Shown here: positions 16,440-24,296 of the stretch, in pieces
Position numbering within the stretch: the first letter of the stretch is position 1
Layout of the letters: the number at the start of each line of letters is the position of its first letter
From: Kiritimatiellia bacterium
GTDB taxonomy: Bacteria > Verrucomicrobiota > Kiritimatiellia > RFP12 > UBA1067
DNA length: 46,516 nucleotides
Assembly: GCA_027858965.1 (NCBI GenBank)
Contig: JAQIBS010000092.1
Coordinates: 1-46,516, forward strand
Reading direction: 5' to 3'
Notes under the pieces: model-generated
What the model was told of the DNA's origin: nothing
The model's database searches: none
What the model saw: the letters and a program-made list of their open reading frames with translations, nothing else
Made by a program: the position numbers and the translations under genes

Positions 16440-17852
16440 ATGCTCTTCGCTCCCGTCACCAACGCAGCGGGAGAATGCTGGCCGGACGCTTTCAAGGTTG
16501 TTGATGCCGCTGTCAGCTACTCCGCCACCATTGTCACCCGCTTTCGCTGGGACGGTTTCGCGACAGCAACAAAGAACCCGGGATGGATATGCAATAATGG
16601 TCTGGACTGGACCAACTACAAGGGATGGCTCTTCGGCGTTGTTAACGACGGTAGCACAGCCCGTCTAAGCATTAATGTACGTCATGCTGGATACAACCTC
16701 AGCAGTGAAAATATCCAGACAGGACTCTGGTATGAAGCCGCGGCCGTCCTGACCCATAATGAAAGTGCATCAGACTCCATTGAACTTTACCTATGGGAAG
16801 AGGGAACCTATCTGAAAAACCAGAAATGGAATGTGGCCTCAGTCACAAACGCATCAACCTATGTAAATGTGGGCGGAGAGAGCGGATACAATGGATACAG
16901 CACTGGCAATGCCCCTAAATCATTCAAAGGAGCCCTTAACCATCTGGCCCTCTGGGACCGCCCTCTCAGTAAAGCCGAAATCGCCGAAGCATTCGGCGCA
17001 CCTCAGCCTGTTTTCCAGATCGGTCTTGAAAATAACAGTAACGCCGACCTGGGCTGGGACGGCGAAGCACCCGAGACCTATACCATGGGCGAACCGTGGC
17101 ATCTGATGCGCAGAGCTATTACCAGCGGTTCTGTCTCTAATGCCATTATACAGGTGCCACTCACCAGCACCGAAGCGACCCTGAATTATGCCTTCCATGT
17201 CAACACATTTACGCCAGACAGCCAGACTGCGGGGCTCTCATTGAATATCAACGGAACACAGTTGGAAACACTGACAGCATCGAACGATACAGACAGCTGC
17301 TGGTTTATAACACCAGATCTGCTAATAACAGGAACCAACTCTTTTGAACTCACTTATGAGAACGGGCCGGCATCATACATTGTTTTTGACTGGTTGGAGA
17401 TAGCCGGTTCCTGGCAGGTCGGAGTTCAGGATCTAAGCCCCAGTGAATTTGAAAACGAAGGCTTAGTACCAGATGATTTTTATGTAACCGACCCCAACTT
17501 CAAAAATATGGAACGGGCAATAAGCCATGGTGAAACCAATACCATCATAAACTTCGCTTTATCCGATACCGTTGTTTCAAAGTATGACTTTATCTATCAC
17601 ACAACCATAGTTTCGCAAGGGGGCGATACCCCACCGCATCCGTTTAGGATTGAGGTCAACGGGGCAACGATCAAAAGCTTTGATCCGGTTCCGAACAACA
17701 CACCAATCGCTCTCCTTATTCATGGAAGATTACTGCAAGAGGGAAACAATACAATCTCCATTGTAATTGGTGAAACAAGCGGTTGGTTGCAGTTTGACTA
17801 TCACAAGCTCAATGTATTAAAACGATACGGAACACTAATTATGCTCCACTAA
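16440..17852 (+). CDS. LamG-domain surface protein, 5'-truncated
   Basis: 470 residues of a secreted-type protein. A LamG/concanavalin-like domain (about 1-190, ending in LNHLALWDRPLSKAEIAEAFG) is followed by two related beta-sandwich modules, about 200-330 and 340-470. The latter resemble polysaccharide-lyase or carbohydrate-binding modules (NGTQLETL, SFELTYENG; NGATIKSF, NTISIVIGE). No signal peptide is seen. The frame stays open upstream to about 16280 with protein-like sequence (RNFHLQSTTGGPYDADYVYG, then more), which then runs into the antisense of the neighbouring gene. The true 5' end is therefore missing at the same junction that truncates that neighbour. A terminator follows at 17891. 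Confidence 0.65.
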   Translation: MLFAPVTNAAGECWPDAFKVVDAAVSYSATIVTRFRWDGFATATKNPGWICNNGLDWTNYKGWLFGVVNDGSTARLSINVRHAGYNLSSENIQTGLWYEAAAVLTHNESASDSIELYLWEEGTYLKNQKWNVASVTNASTYVNVGGESGYNGYSTGNAPKSFKGALNHLALWDRPLSKAEIAEAFGAPQPVFQIGLENNSNADLGWDGEAPETYTMGEPWHLMRRAITSGSVSNAIIQVPLTSTEATLNYAFHVNTFTPDSQTAGLSLNINGTQLETLTASNDTDSCWFITPDLLITGTNSFELTYENGPASYIVFDWLEIAGSWQVGVQDLSPSEFENEGLVPDDFYVTDPNFKNMERAISHGETNTIINFALSDTVVSKYDFIYHTTIVSQGGDTPPHPFRIEVNGATIKSFDPVPNNTPIALLIHGRLLQEGNNTISIVIGETSGWLQFDYHKLNVLKRYGTLIMLH

Positions 17853-17890
17853 GAAAATTCAGCAAAAAAACACATGTGATGATAATATTA

Positions 17891-17917
17891 GCGTCCGCCG
17901 TTAGGTGGACGCTTTTT
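17891..17917 (+). terminator. Intrinsic terminator
   Basis: GCGTCC pairs with GGACGC across CGCCGTTAGGT, followed by TTTTT. It sits 38 nt after the stop codon of the LamG gene. Confidence 0.75.
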
Positions 17918-17946
17918 CCATTCATAAAAACATTCCACACCTGTCA

Positions 17947-17997
17947 TGGAGGGTCCCAGGCTCTGGGACCGCGGACGGTGAGGCCACCGTCCCTCCA
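17947..17997 (+). repeat. REP-like palindrome, array copy 1
   Basis: A complete 51-bp copy opening a four-copy tandem array with a period of 75-76 bp. Confidence 0.92.
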
Positions 17998-18022
17998 TGT
18001 TCAGCCAACGCAAATGCAATTA

Positions 18023-18072
18023 TGGAGGGTCCCAGGCCCTGGGACCGCGGACGGTGGGCCACCGTCCCTCCA
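18023..18072 (+). repeat. REP-like palindrome, array copy 2
   Basis: A complete 50-bp copy. The spacer before it (17998-18022) contains CAGCCAACGCAAATGCAATT, which is nearly identical in the other spacers. Confidence 0.92.
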
Positions 18073-18097
18073 GGTTCAGCCAATGCAAATGCAATTT

Positions 18098-18148
18098 TGG
18101 AGGGTCCCAGGCTCTGGGACCGCGGACGGTGTGGCCACCGTCCCTCCA
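18098..18148 (+). repeat. REP-like palindrome, array copy 3
   Basis: A complete 51-bp copy, same spacer on both sides. Confidence 0.92.
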
Positions 18149-18173
18149 TGTTCAGCCAACGCAAATGCAATTT

Positions 18174-18224
18174 TGGAGGGTCCCAGGCTCTGGGACCGCG
18201 GACGGTGTGGCCACCGTCCCTCCA
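18174..18224 (+). repeat. REP-like palindrome, array copy 4
   Basis: A complete 51-bp copy closing the array and almost identical to copy 3, suggesting recent duplication. Confidence 0.92.
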
Positions 18225-18550
18225 GAAAAACTGTACATAATGATAAGACAACGAATTCGCTCCAAATTTAAATAATACCCCATCTGAATATATTACGAAA
18301 ACGTAAGTTAAATTCCCGTTGAACGGGTTATTCAACAAATATGTAACCATCTCAGAGAGTCCATCAGCCACCCTTATTTATATTATTTTCGCTTTGTAAA
18401 TACATATATACAAACCACTTAAAAATTAATCCTGAATCATAAAACACCAACGGCATTAAAGATGCTTTAGAAGTTTCTAAAGCTACATGTAAACGGGGTG
18501 TTTGCACATCGTTATTGTGAATTAAATTATCAAAGGACAGGAAGAGTTCA

Positions 18551-20041
18551 ATGACTACAAATCGTATGATTAAGACAATTGCTATCATAATGGTTGTCGG
18601 GATAGGCTTGATTGCTACAGGATACGCGCAGGAGGCAGCAGCCCCCGCTATAACAGAAACCATGCAAGAAGGCATGAGTGACATGCGGGTTGCCGTTGAC
18701 ACAATCTGGGTGCTGGTGGCAGCCATGTTAGTTTTCTGGATGAATGCTGGATTTGCAATGGTCGAAAGCGGATTCTGCCAGGCAAAAAACTGTGTTAACA
18801 TTCTGGCCAAAAACTTTGTTGTATTCTCTATTGCCACTCTGGCATTCTGGGCTATTGGCTGGGGAGTGATGTTTGGCGACGGAACTCTGTTCTGCGGGTT
18901 GCAAGGTCTTTTCTTTGCATCCGGCGCAGATAACTCGCCAGCGCTTGGCGCAGATTTTGCGGCGATGAACCCATTCTCAACAACCACTTATGAAGGTGTC
19001 TATTCCGCCCTTAACTGGACTCCGATACCGCTTTGGGCCAAGTTCTTCTTCCAGCTGGCATTTGCGGCAACCGCAGCAACGATTGTATCCGGAGCCGTTG
19101 CAGAACGTATTAAATTCACATCCTTCCTGGTGTTTTCTCTTTTTCTGGTTGGTGTTTTATACCCGATCAGCGGTCATTGGATATGGGGTGGAGGAATTCT
19201 GGCAGGCACAAAAGCAGCGAGTGGACTCACCTCATTTTTCCATAACTTCCGGGATTTTGCAGGGTCCACTGTCGTTCACTCAGTAGGTGGCTGGGCAGCA
19301 CTGACCGGAGCATTGATTCTCGGTCCACGTATTGAAAAGTTCAGGCCTAACGGACATATCAAACCTATCATGGGCCATAATATGACAAGTGCCTCCCTTG
19401 GTGTTCTGATCCTATGGCTGGGCTGGTTTGGATTCAACCCCGGCTCCACAATGTCCGCCGGCAACGGTGCAGCCATCTCACATGTTCTGGTCTGCACCAA
19501 CATCGCTGCCGTCACAGGAACTCTCAGTGCAACAATGACAGCCTGGTTGCTACTACGCAAACCTGACTTAAGCATGATCCTTAACGGGTGCCTGGCCGGT
19601 CTGGTTGCTGTTACAGCTCCCTGCGCATTTGTCACACCGGCCTCTGCCGCAGTCATTGGCGCCATTGCCGGCATCATTGTTGTCTTTGGTGTTCTCATGT
19701 TCGACCGCCTCAAAATTGATGATCCTGTGGGAGCACTCTCGGTGCATCTGCTCAACGGAGTCTGGGGCACACTAGCTGTCGGTATTTTCTATAATGCTGA
19801 AGTGGCAAAGAACATCGCAGGTCTGGCCACAGGGCTGACTCGTGGAGCTCAATTTATACAGCAGCTAAAAGGAGTTGCTCTAGTTGCTGTTTTCACGCTT
19901 GTTCTCTCTGCTGCAGCATGGTACATCCTGAAAGCAATACTTGGCATCCGAGTTTCACGTGCGGAAGAACTTCAGGGTCTTGACCTTGGCGAACATGGCA
20001 ATGAAGCATATCCTGACTTCCAGGGTTTCCTGACAAAATAA
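18551..20041 (+). CDS. amtB: Ammonium transporter AmtB
   Basis: A 496-aa ammonium channel of the Amt/Mep/Rh family in the inner membrane. A cleavable signal sequence (to about GYAQE, residue 27) precedes about 11 transmembrane helices. The first of these, VLVAAMLVFWMNAGFAMVESG, is diagnostic. The pore twin histidines are visible as H243 in VVHSVGGWAALTG and H399 in SVHLLNGVWGT. The long Gly/Ala-rich hydrophobic segments and length are normal. Shine-Dalgarno GGAAGAG lies 5 nt before the start. glnK follows after 22 nt, the classic nitrogen-regulated pair in which PII blocks the channel when ammonium is plentiful. Confidence 0.95.
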   Translation: MTTNRMIKTIAIIMVVGIGLIATGYAQEAAAPAITETMQEGMSDMRVAVDTIWVLVAAMLVFWMNAGFAMVESGFCQAKNCVNILAKNFVVFSIATLAFWAIGWGVMFGDGTLFCGLQGLFFASGADNSPALGADFAAMNPFSTTTYEGVYSALNWTPIPLWAKFFFQLAFAATAATIVSGAVAERIKFTSFLVFSLFLVGVLYPISGHWIWGGGILAGTKAASGLTSFFHNFRDFAGSTVVHSVGGWAALTGALILGPRIEKFRPNGHIKPIMGHNMTSASLGVLILWLGWFGFNPGSTMSAGNGAAISHVLVCTNIAAVTGTLSATMTAWLLLRKPDLSMILNGCLAGLVAVTAPCAFVTPASAAVIGAIAGIIVVFGVLMFDRLKIDDPVGALSVHLLNGVWGTLAVGIFYNAEVAKNIAGLATGLTRGAQFIQQLKGVALVAVFTLVLSAAAWYILKAILGIRVSRAEELQGLDLGEHGNEAYPDFQGFLTK

Positions 20042-20063
20042 TTGATAAGAGAGGAATAAATTT

Positions 20064-20405
20064 ATGAAATTAATAATAGCAGTTATTCAACCGGACAAGC
20101 TATCTGATGTCAAAGCAGCCCTACAGGAAGCAGGTGTAGGAAAAATGACAGCATCCAACGTGATTGGATGCGGACAACAGATGGGATATGAAGAAACCTA
20201 TCGCGGAATTAAAGCGGAGGTTAACCTTTTGAAAAAGGTAGAAGTGCGTGTTGCGATCAACGAGGAATTTGTCAAAAAAACAACAGATGCCATCATTAAG
20301 GGTGCCCGTACGGGCAATATCGGTGACGGCAAAATATTCATCCTTGATCTACCTGAGTGCATTCGTATTCGTACCGGCGAAACCGGTCACGATGCCATTG
20401 GCTAA
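20064..20405 (+). CDS. glnK: PII signal-transduction protein GlnK
   Basis: A 113-aa PII protein, expected to form a trimer that senses ATP/ADP and 2-oxoglutarate and docks on AmtB. Signatures are the N-terminal [13 protein letters not shown] strand, the T-loop [13 protein letters not shown], and the C-terminal [17 protein letters not shown] and RIRTGETG motifs. The T-loop has Y46 but Ala at position 51, where E. coli GlnB/GlnK carry the uridylylated Tyr51. Canonical GlnD control is therefore unlikely, and regulation is probably by ligand binding alone. Shine-Dalgarno AGAGGAA is present. A perfect 14-bp hairpin follows 11 nt after the gene. Confidence 0.95.
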   Translation: MKLIIAVIQPDKLSDVKAALQEAGVGKMTASNVIGCGQQMGYEETYRGIKAEVNLLKKVEVRVAINEEFVKKTTDAIIKGARTGNIGDGKIFILDLPECIRIRTGETGHDAIG

Positions 20406-20415
20406 ATATGCAAAT

Positions 20416-20448
20416 GCAATACAATTCCGCAACACGGAATTGTATTGC
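20416..20448 (+). terminator. Perfect 14-bp hairpin after glnK
   Basis: GCAATACAATTCCG and CGGAATTGTATTGC form an uninterrupted stem with loop CAACA. No strong T-tract follows, so it may be a processing or stabilising hairpin rather than a classical intrinsic terminator. Confidence 0.55.
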
Positions 20449-20552
20449 TTAGACATGCCGCTTATAAAGCATTCACTACAGCTGATACACCAACGGTGCC
20501 GTCATCCATTAAACGTTCAAAATTGCTTTCTTTGCAAATAACACGCTTGTTT

Positions 20553-20581
20553 TTGACAGAATAGACCAAATATGAGATACT
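20553..20581 (+). promoter_or_regulatory. Sigma70-type promoter of transketolase gene
   Basis: Consensus TTGACA (20553-20558), a 17-nt spacer and GATACT (20576-20581). The start would be near 20588, giving a leader of about 45 nt. Confidence 0.6.
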
Positions 20582-20632
20582 TTATTGCTATTAAATTTCA
20601 GATTACTAGCTTAACAGAAGGTTTACAAAAAA

Positions 20633-22636
20633 ATGAAGTTATCTAATGAATCAATTTCTCTTGCAGCCAACACAATTCGCTGTCTTTCTATTGATGGAAT
20701 CCAAGCTGCCAACTCAGGACACCCCGGTGCACCTATGGGACTCGCCGATATTGCCGCAGTACTATGGCTGAAATACCTTAACCACGATCCATCTGACGCT
20801 TCGTGGCCTAACCGCGACCGCTTTATACTATCCGGCGGACACGGCTCCATGTTACTTTATAGCCTTCTTCATCTTTCCGGCTATGATCTGCCACTAGATG
20901 AGCTGAAAAAATTCCGTCAGACAGGCAGTCTGACCCCAGGACATCCAGAACGCGGGCACACCGACGGAGTCGAAACCACCACAGGGCCTCTAGGGCAGGG
21001 CATTGCCAACGGTGTAGGCATGGCTATTGCAGAGAAAATGGCCGCATCCCGCTATAACCTTGAAGAGGCAGACCCTCTAATTGATCACAAGGTATGGGTA
21101 TTCTGTGGAGACGGTGATCTGGAAGAGGGTATCAGCCATGAAGCCTGCTCAATGGCCGGTCATCTTAAGCTGAATAACCTGGTTTTATTTTATGATTGTA
21201 ACCACATTACAATTGAGGGTAGCACAGACCTCTCTGTGAGTGACGATGCAAAAAAACGCTTTTCAGCATACAACTGGCAGGTCATTGAGATTGACGGCCA
21301 TGACTACGATCAGATCGACCGCGCCATCCGCAAGGCCTCCAAATCACAGGATAAGCCTGTCTTTATCCTGTGCAACACCACCATTGGTAAAGGAAGCCCG
21401 AATAGAGGCGGAACAGCTAAAGCACACGGCGAACCCCTGGGAGCAGAAGAGATCATTTTAACCAAGCGTGCGCTTGGCATGCCTGAAGACAAGTCTTTCT
21501 ATGTCGCTGAAGAGGTATACGACCTGTTTAAGACCCGGGCCTCCAAAATGAAACGCCTCCACAATAAGTGGGCTCGTCAGTTCAAAGTATGGTCCAAAGA
21601 GAACCCTGAAAAGGCTGAGCTCTGGAAGAAATGCGCAAGTGATTTTATTCCGGCGGATATTGAGAACGTACTGCCGGAATTTGAAACAGGCAAGGCAATT
21701 GCAACACGCAATGCGTCCGGTACAGTTATGAACGCACTGGCCAAAGAGCTGCCGCAGCTGGTGGGAGGCTCTGCTGATCTAGCACCCAGCACCAAGACAT
21801 GGCTGAATGACATGGGCGAAGTTCTGAACGGAGACTTCTCCGGTCGCAACCTTCACTATGGAATCCGCGAGCTGGCAATGGCAGCTGTTATGAACGGAAT
21901 GCAGGCCTACGGCGGATTCCGTGTCTTCGGCAGCACATTCTTTGTCTTCAGCGACTACTGTCGTCCGGCAATACGTGTTGGCGCTTTAATGGGGCTTCCC
22001 AACATCTATGTTTACACACATGACAGTTTTTATGTGGGTGAAGACGGCCCTACCCATGAGCCGGTTGAACAACTGGCAGCACTGCGCTGCATGCCGAATG
22101 TCACAGTCATTAGACCTTCCGACCCAACAGAGACCGGCGCAGCCTGGATTGCTGCTCTTAAGAACAAGAAAGGGCCAACCGCTCTGCTCTTTACCCGTCA
22201 GAACATGAAAGTTATTGACCGGAAAGAATACCCATCCGCATCCAACCTTGAAAAAGGAGCCTATACTTTATGGCAAAGTGGATGTGGCACACCGGATCTG
22301 ATTATCATCGCATCCGGCTCCGAGGTAGAGATTGCACTGGAGGCAGCCAAAAAGATTGAAGGCAAAAACATACGTGTTATCAGCATGCCCAGCTGGGAGC
22401 TCTTTGAGCTTCAGAACAAGGGATATCGTGAACGCATCATTGATCAGGACTGCTCACGCACTCTGATTGTTGAAGCAGGCACCTCCTTTGGATGGGAGCG
22501 CTTTACAGGACGGCACTACGACTTCATTACTCTTGACCACTTCGGGGCATCCGGCCCATACAAAGATCTGGCCGAAAAGTTTGGATTCACGGTTGAAAAT
22601 GTTCTTGAGAAAGCCACAGAGCTGCTTAAGAAATAA
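20633..22636 (+). CDS. tkt: Transketolase
   Basis: A 667-aa thiamine-diphosphate enzyme of the non-oxidative pentose phosphate pathway, transferring two-carbon ketol units between sugar phosphates. H30 lies in NSGHPGAPMG. The ThDP/Mg site is GDGDLEEGISHEA (G159-D160-G161). The catalytic Glu is E413 in GIRELAMAAVMNGM, and the active-site block FGSTFFVFSDYCRPAIR follows. The sugar-binding region THDSFYVGEDGPTHEPVEQLA is intact. Length matches bacterial transketolases. Shine-Dalgarno is weak (AAGG about 10 nt upstream). The gene has its own consensus promoter and ends in a strong terminator, so it is probably monocistronic. Confidence 0.97.
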   Translation: MKLSNESISLAANTIRCLSIDGIQAANSGHPGAPMGLADIAAVLWLKYLNHDPSDASWPNRDRFILSGGHGSMLLYSLLHLSGYDLPLDELKKFRQTGSLTPGHPERGHTDGVETTTGPLGQGIANGVGMAIAEKMAASRYNLEEADPLIDHKVWVFCGDGDLEEGISHEACSMAGHLKLNNLVLFYDCNHITIEGSTDLSVSDDAKKRFSAYNWQVIEIDGHDYDQIDRAIRKASKSQDKPVFILCNTTIGKGSPNRGGTAKAHGEPLGAEEIILTKRALGMPEDKSFYVAEEVYDLFKTRASKMKRLHNKWARQFKVWSKENPEKAELWKKCASDFIPADIENVLPEFETGKAIATRNASGTVMNALAKELPQLVGGSADLAPSTKTWLNDMGEVLNGDFSGRNLHYGIRELAMAAVMNGMQAYGGFRVFGSTFFVFSDYCRPAIRVGALMGLPNIYVYTHDSFYVGEDGPTHEPVEQLAALRCMPNVTVIRPSDPTETGAAWIAALKNKKGPTALLFTRQNMKVIDRKEYPSASNLEKGAYTLWQSGCGTPDLIIIASGSEVEIALEAAKKIEGKNIRVISMPSWELFELQNKGYRERIIDQDCSRTLIVEAGTSFGWERFTGRHYDFITLDHFGASGPYKDLAEKFGFTVENVLEKATELLKK

Positions 22637-22660
22637 ACAACCTGAATTGGTTCTTTTTTC

Positions 22661-22695
22661 AAAAAACCGGTGCGCTCTGCGTTCCGGTTTTTTTT
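22661..22695 (+). terminator. Intrinsic terminator after tkt
   Basis: AAAAAACCGG...CCGGTTTTTTTTT, with an A-tract upstream and a long T-tract. It could work in both directions, although the minus-strand gene upstream of it ends at 22848. Confidence 0.85.
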
Positions 22696-22734
22696 GTAGG
22701 CGAACTGATGGAATGACTAGGTTGAATTTTTTTT

Positions 22735-22784
22735 TGGAGGGTCCCAGGGCCTGGGACCGCGGACGGTGGGCCACCGTCCCTCCA
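22735..22784 (+). repeat. Complete REP-like palindrome
   Basis: An isolated 50-bp copy between two convergent genes (tkt and the Memo-AMMECR1 fusion), with a loop variant AGGGCCTGGG in the first hairpin. Confidence 0.92.
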
Positions 22785-22847
22785 GAAACAACCCTGAAAA
22801 TCACAGTTTAAATCTAAGTTTAACTCAACTCCACGCCTTGCGCTGAC

Positions 22848-24296
22848 TTAGCCAGGAAAGATCTGTGCCTCAAAAACCATAAAGCTTGCATCCTCACGCC
22901 AGTCATCAGGAGAAAGGCCGGCTTTAACAGCAAGATGTGAAAGCATCTCCTCCCGGCCCCAGCCCTGCTCAGGGGCCACCTGCGGAAGAAAAACCGCACT
23001 CAGCCCATGCTTAGTCAAAACTACACCATGAAGGCCCACCTCAATCTCCTCCCAGCTCTCAACTGTAACCGGCTGCGACAGAACCGAGATTTCGATCTCA
23101 AGATCTTCAAGTTCATTCCTGCCCATCGGAGAGAAACGCGAATCTTTGAAAGCCGAATTATAGGCATGTTCCCGGATCACCTTCCAGATCTCGCGGGAGG
23201 GAAATATTTCGCCGATACAACCCCGCAGCTGCCCATTCCTCTTAAGAGTCACAAACCCGCCCCTTTTCGCATTCATTTCCCTCTCACACAGCTCTGGCTT
23301 AGATACAAGAAATCCCACATTCGTCTGATTACTTTCAAGCCCCTTCCTGATTGTTGTAAGGGCAAGTTCAACCAGAGAAATTCCCGCCTGATCCGAGAGT
23401 GGCTGGTCATCCGGTAAGACCTTTTCTTCTTTTATAGCGGAACTCCATCGGCCTTTAACCAAAGCACCTAAATAGCTCACCGAGTTACTGTCATTATGAA
23501 GCACATGACCAGAAGTTTCATATCCCGTGCGTTCAACCTTGGCGTCCTCAGGCATCATTGCCAACAAGAGAGAGAGAGGATCACGGCCACAGACCGTGGC
23601 ATGGGTCTGGTTAAGTTTCTTAATAAAACCTTCAACATCTTTACGCATAAACAATTCGAAGATGCTATTATCCAGAATCTCTATATTTTTTTGAACATTC
23701 TTATCAAAGGGAACAAAACCGTAACTTTGTCCATAATGCGTAAAATCGGAACTGATAACCAACAACGTTTTGTCATCAAGAACAGCACGCAGTTGCTCTG
23801 CTGCCTTAAGTATGTGTTTAGAGTCAAACTGTCCGCAAATCATACAGACCACAGGCAGAGAAGGAGAGAGACAAACCTGTATTAGCGGAAGTTGAATCTG
23901 GTCACTATGCTCTCGCACATGAGCTTCCTGATCAGATGTAACAAAGGGGAGTTTACGTAATTTATTGATAAAGCTGATATCGGCATTGATTAACCCCAGA
24001 GGAGTCTCAAAATGAGTAGCATCAGGAATACTTATTTTATTTGTCAAGGCACAGTAGTGACTTGGCCCCATAACCACTACGCGATCATATTGTCGCCAAT
24101 CCACCCGCTGATACACACCAACGGCAATCGAACCGGAAAACCGATATCCTGCATGCGGCACCACCACTGCACAAATATCCTTTCTGCGAATCAGCATCCG
24201 ACCTTTTCGCAACTCCTCAATATCACTCCTCAATGCCCCCTCATGAGCTGAGTACCACTGCCCCGCAACGGGCGAAACCATTACTTTACGCGTCAT
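22848..24296 (-). CDS. AmmeMemoRadiSam protein B/A fusion (Memo-AMMECR1)
   Basis: 482 residues joining two halves of the AmmeMemoRadiSam system. Residues about 1-265 are a Memo-like domain, related to class III extradiol dioxygenases. Conserved histidine-rich motifs are VVPHAGYRFSG, GPSHY, EHSDQIQLPLIQ and SSDFTHYG. Residues about 295-482 are an AMMECR1 domain with LRGCIGEI and FSPMGRNELEDLEIEISVLSQP. The biochemical role is unknown; such proteins usually accompany a radical SAM enzyme, but none is in this window. Start ATG 24296 has GGGGAG 5 nt upstream. A GTG at 24302 is also possible. The gene overlaps the end of the histidine kinase gene, implying coupled translation. Confidence 0.85.
   Translation of the reverse strand: MTRKVMVSPVAGQWYSAHEGALRSDIEELRKGRMLIRRKDICAVVVPHAGYRFSGSIAVGVYQRVDWRQYDRVVVMGPSHYCALTNKISIPDATHFETPLGLINADISFINKLRKLPFVTSDQEAHVREHSDQIQLPLIQVCLSPSLPVVCMICGQFDSKHILKAAEQLRAVLDDKTLLVISSDFTHYGQSYGFVPFDKNVQKNIEILDNSIFELFMRKDVEGFIKKLNQTHATVCGRDPLSLLLAMMPEDAKVERTGYETSGHVLHNDSNSVSYLGALVKGRWSSAIKEEKVLPDDQPLSDQAGISLVELALTTIRKGLESNQTNVGFLVSKPELCEREMNAKRGGFVTLKRNGQLRGCIGEIFPSREIWKVIREHAYNSAFKDSRFSPMGRNELEDLEIEISVLSQPVTVESWEEIEVGLHGVVLTKHGLSAVFLPQVAPEQGWGREEMLSHLAVKAGLSPDDWREDASFMVFEAQIFPG

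Larger units (their letters stand above)
17853..18550. other. Long intergenic region with terminator and REP array
   Basis: Contains an intrinsic terminator (17891-17917), a tandem array of four palindromic repeats (17947-18224) and an AT-rich leader before amtB. The leader carries an overlapping pair of dyads near 18314-18336 (CCCGTTGAACGGG and GTTGAA-N7-TTCAAC) and TTTGTA-N10-TACAAA at 18393-18414. The dyads are possible regulator sites for the ammonium operon. No sigma54 -24/-12 element with correct spacing was found. Confidence 0.6.

Noticed and set aside
17947-18224. Repeats with regular 25-bp spacers suggest a CRISPR array
   Set aside because: The spacers are nearly identical to each other, the repeats are 50-51 bp and doubly palindromic, copies are dispersed through the window, and no cas gene is present. 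A RAYT-linked repeat array explains it.
18225-18550. Sigma54 promoter for amtB-glnK
   Set aside because: TTTGCAC near 18501 resembles a -12 box, but no GG lies at the required distance upstream.
18364-18987. 207-codon minus-strand frame over the 5' part of amtB
   Set aside because: Antisense shadow of the transporter gene; composition is not protein-like, and the amtB frame is certain.
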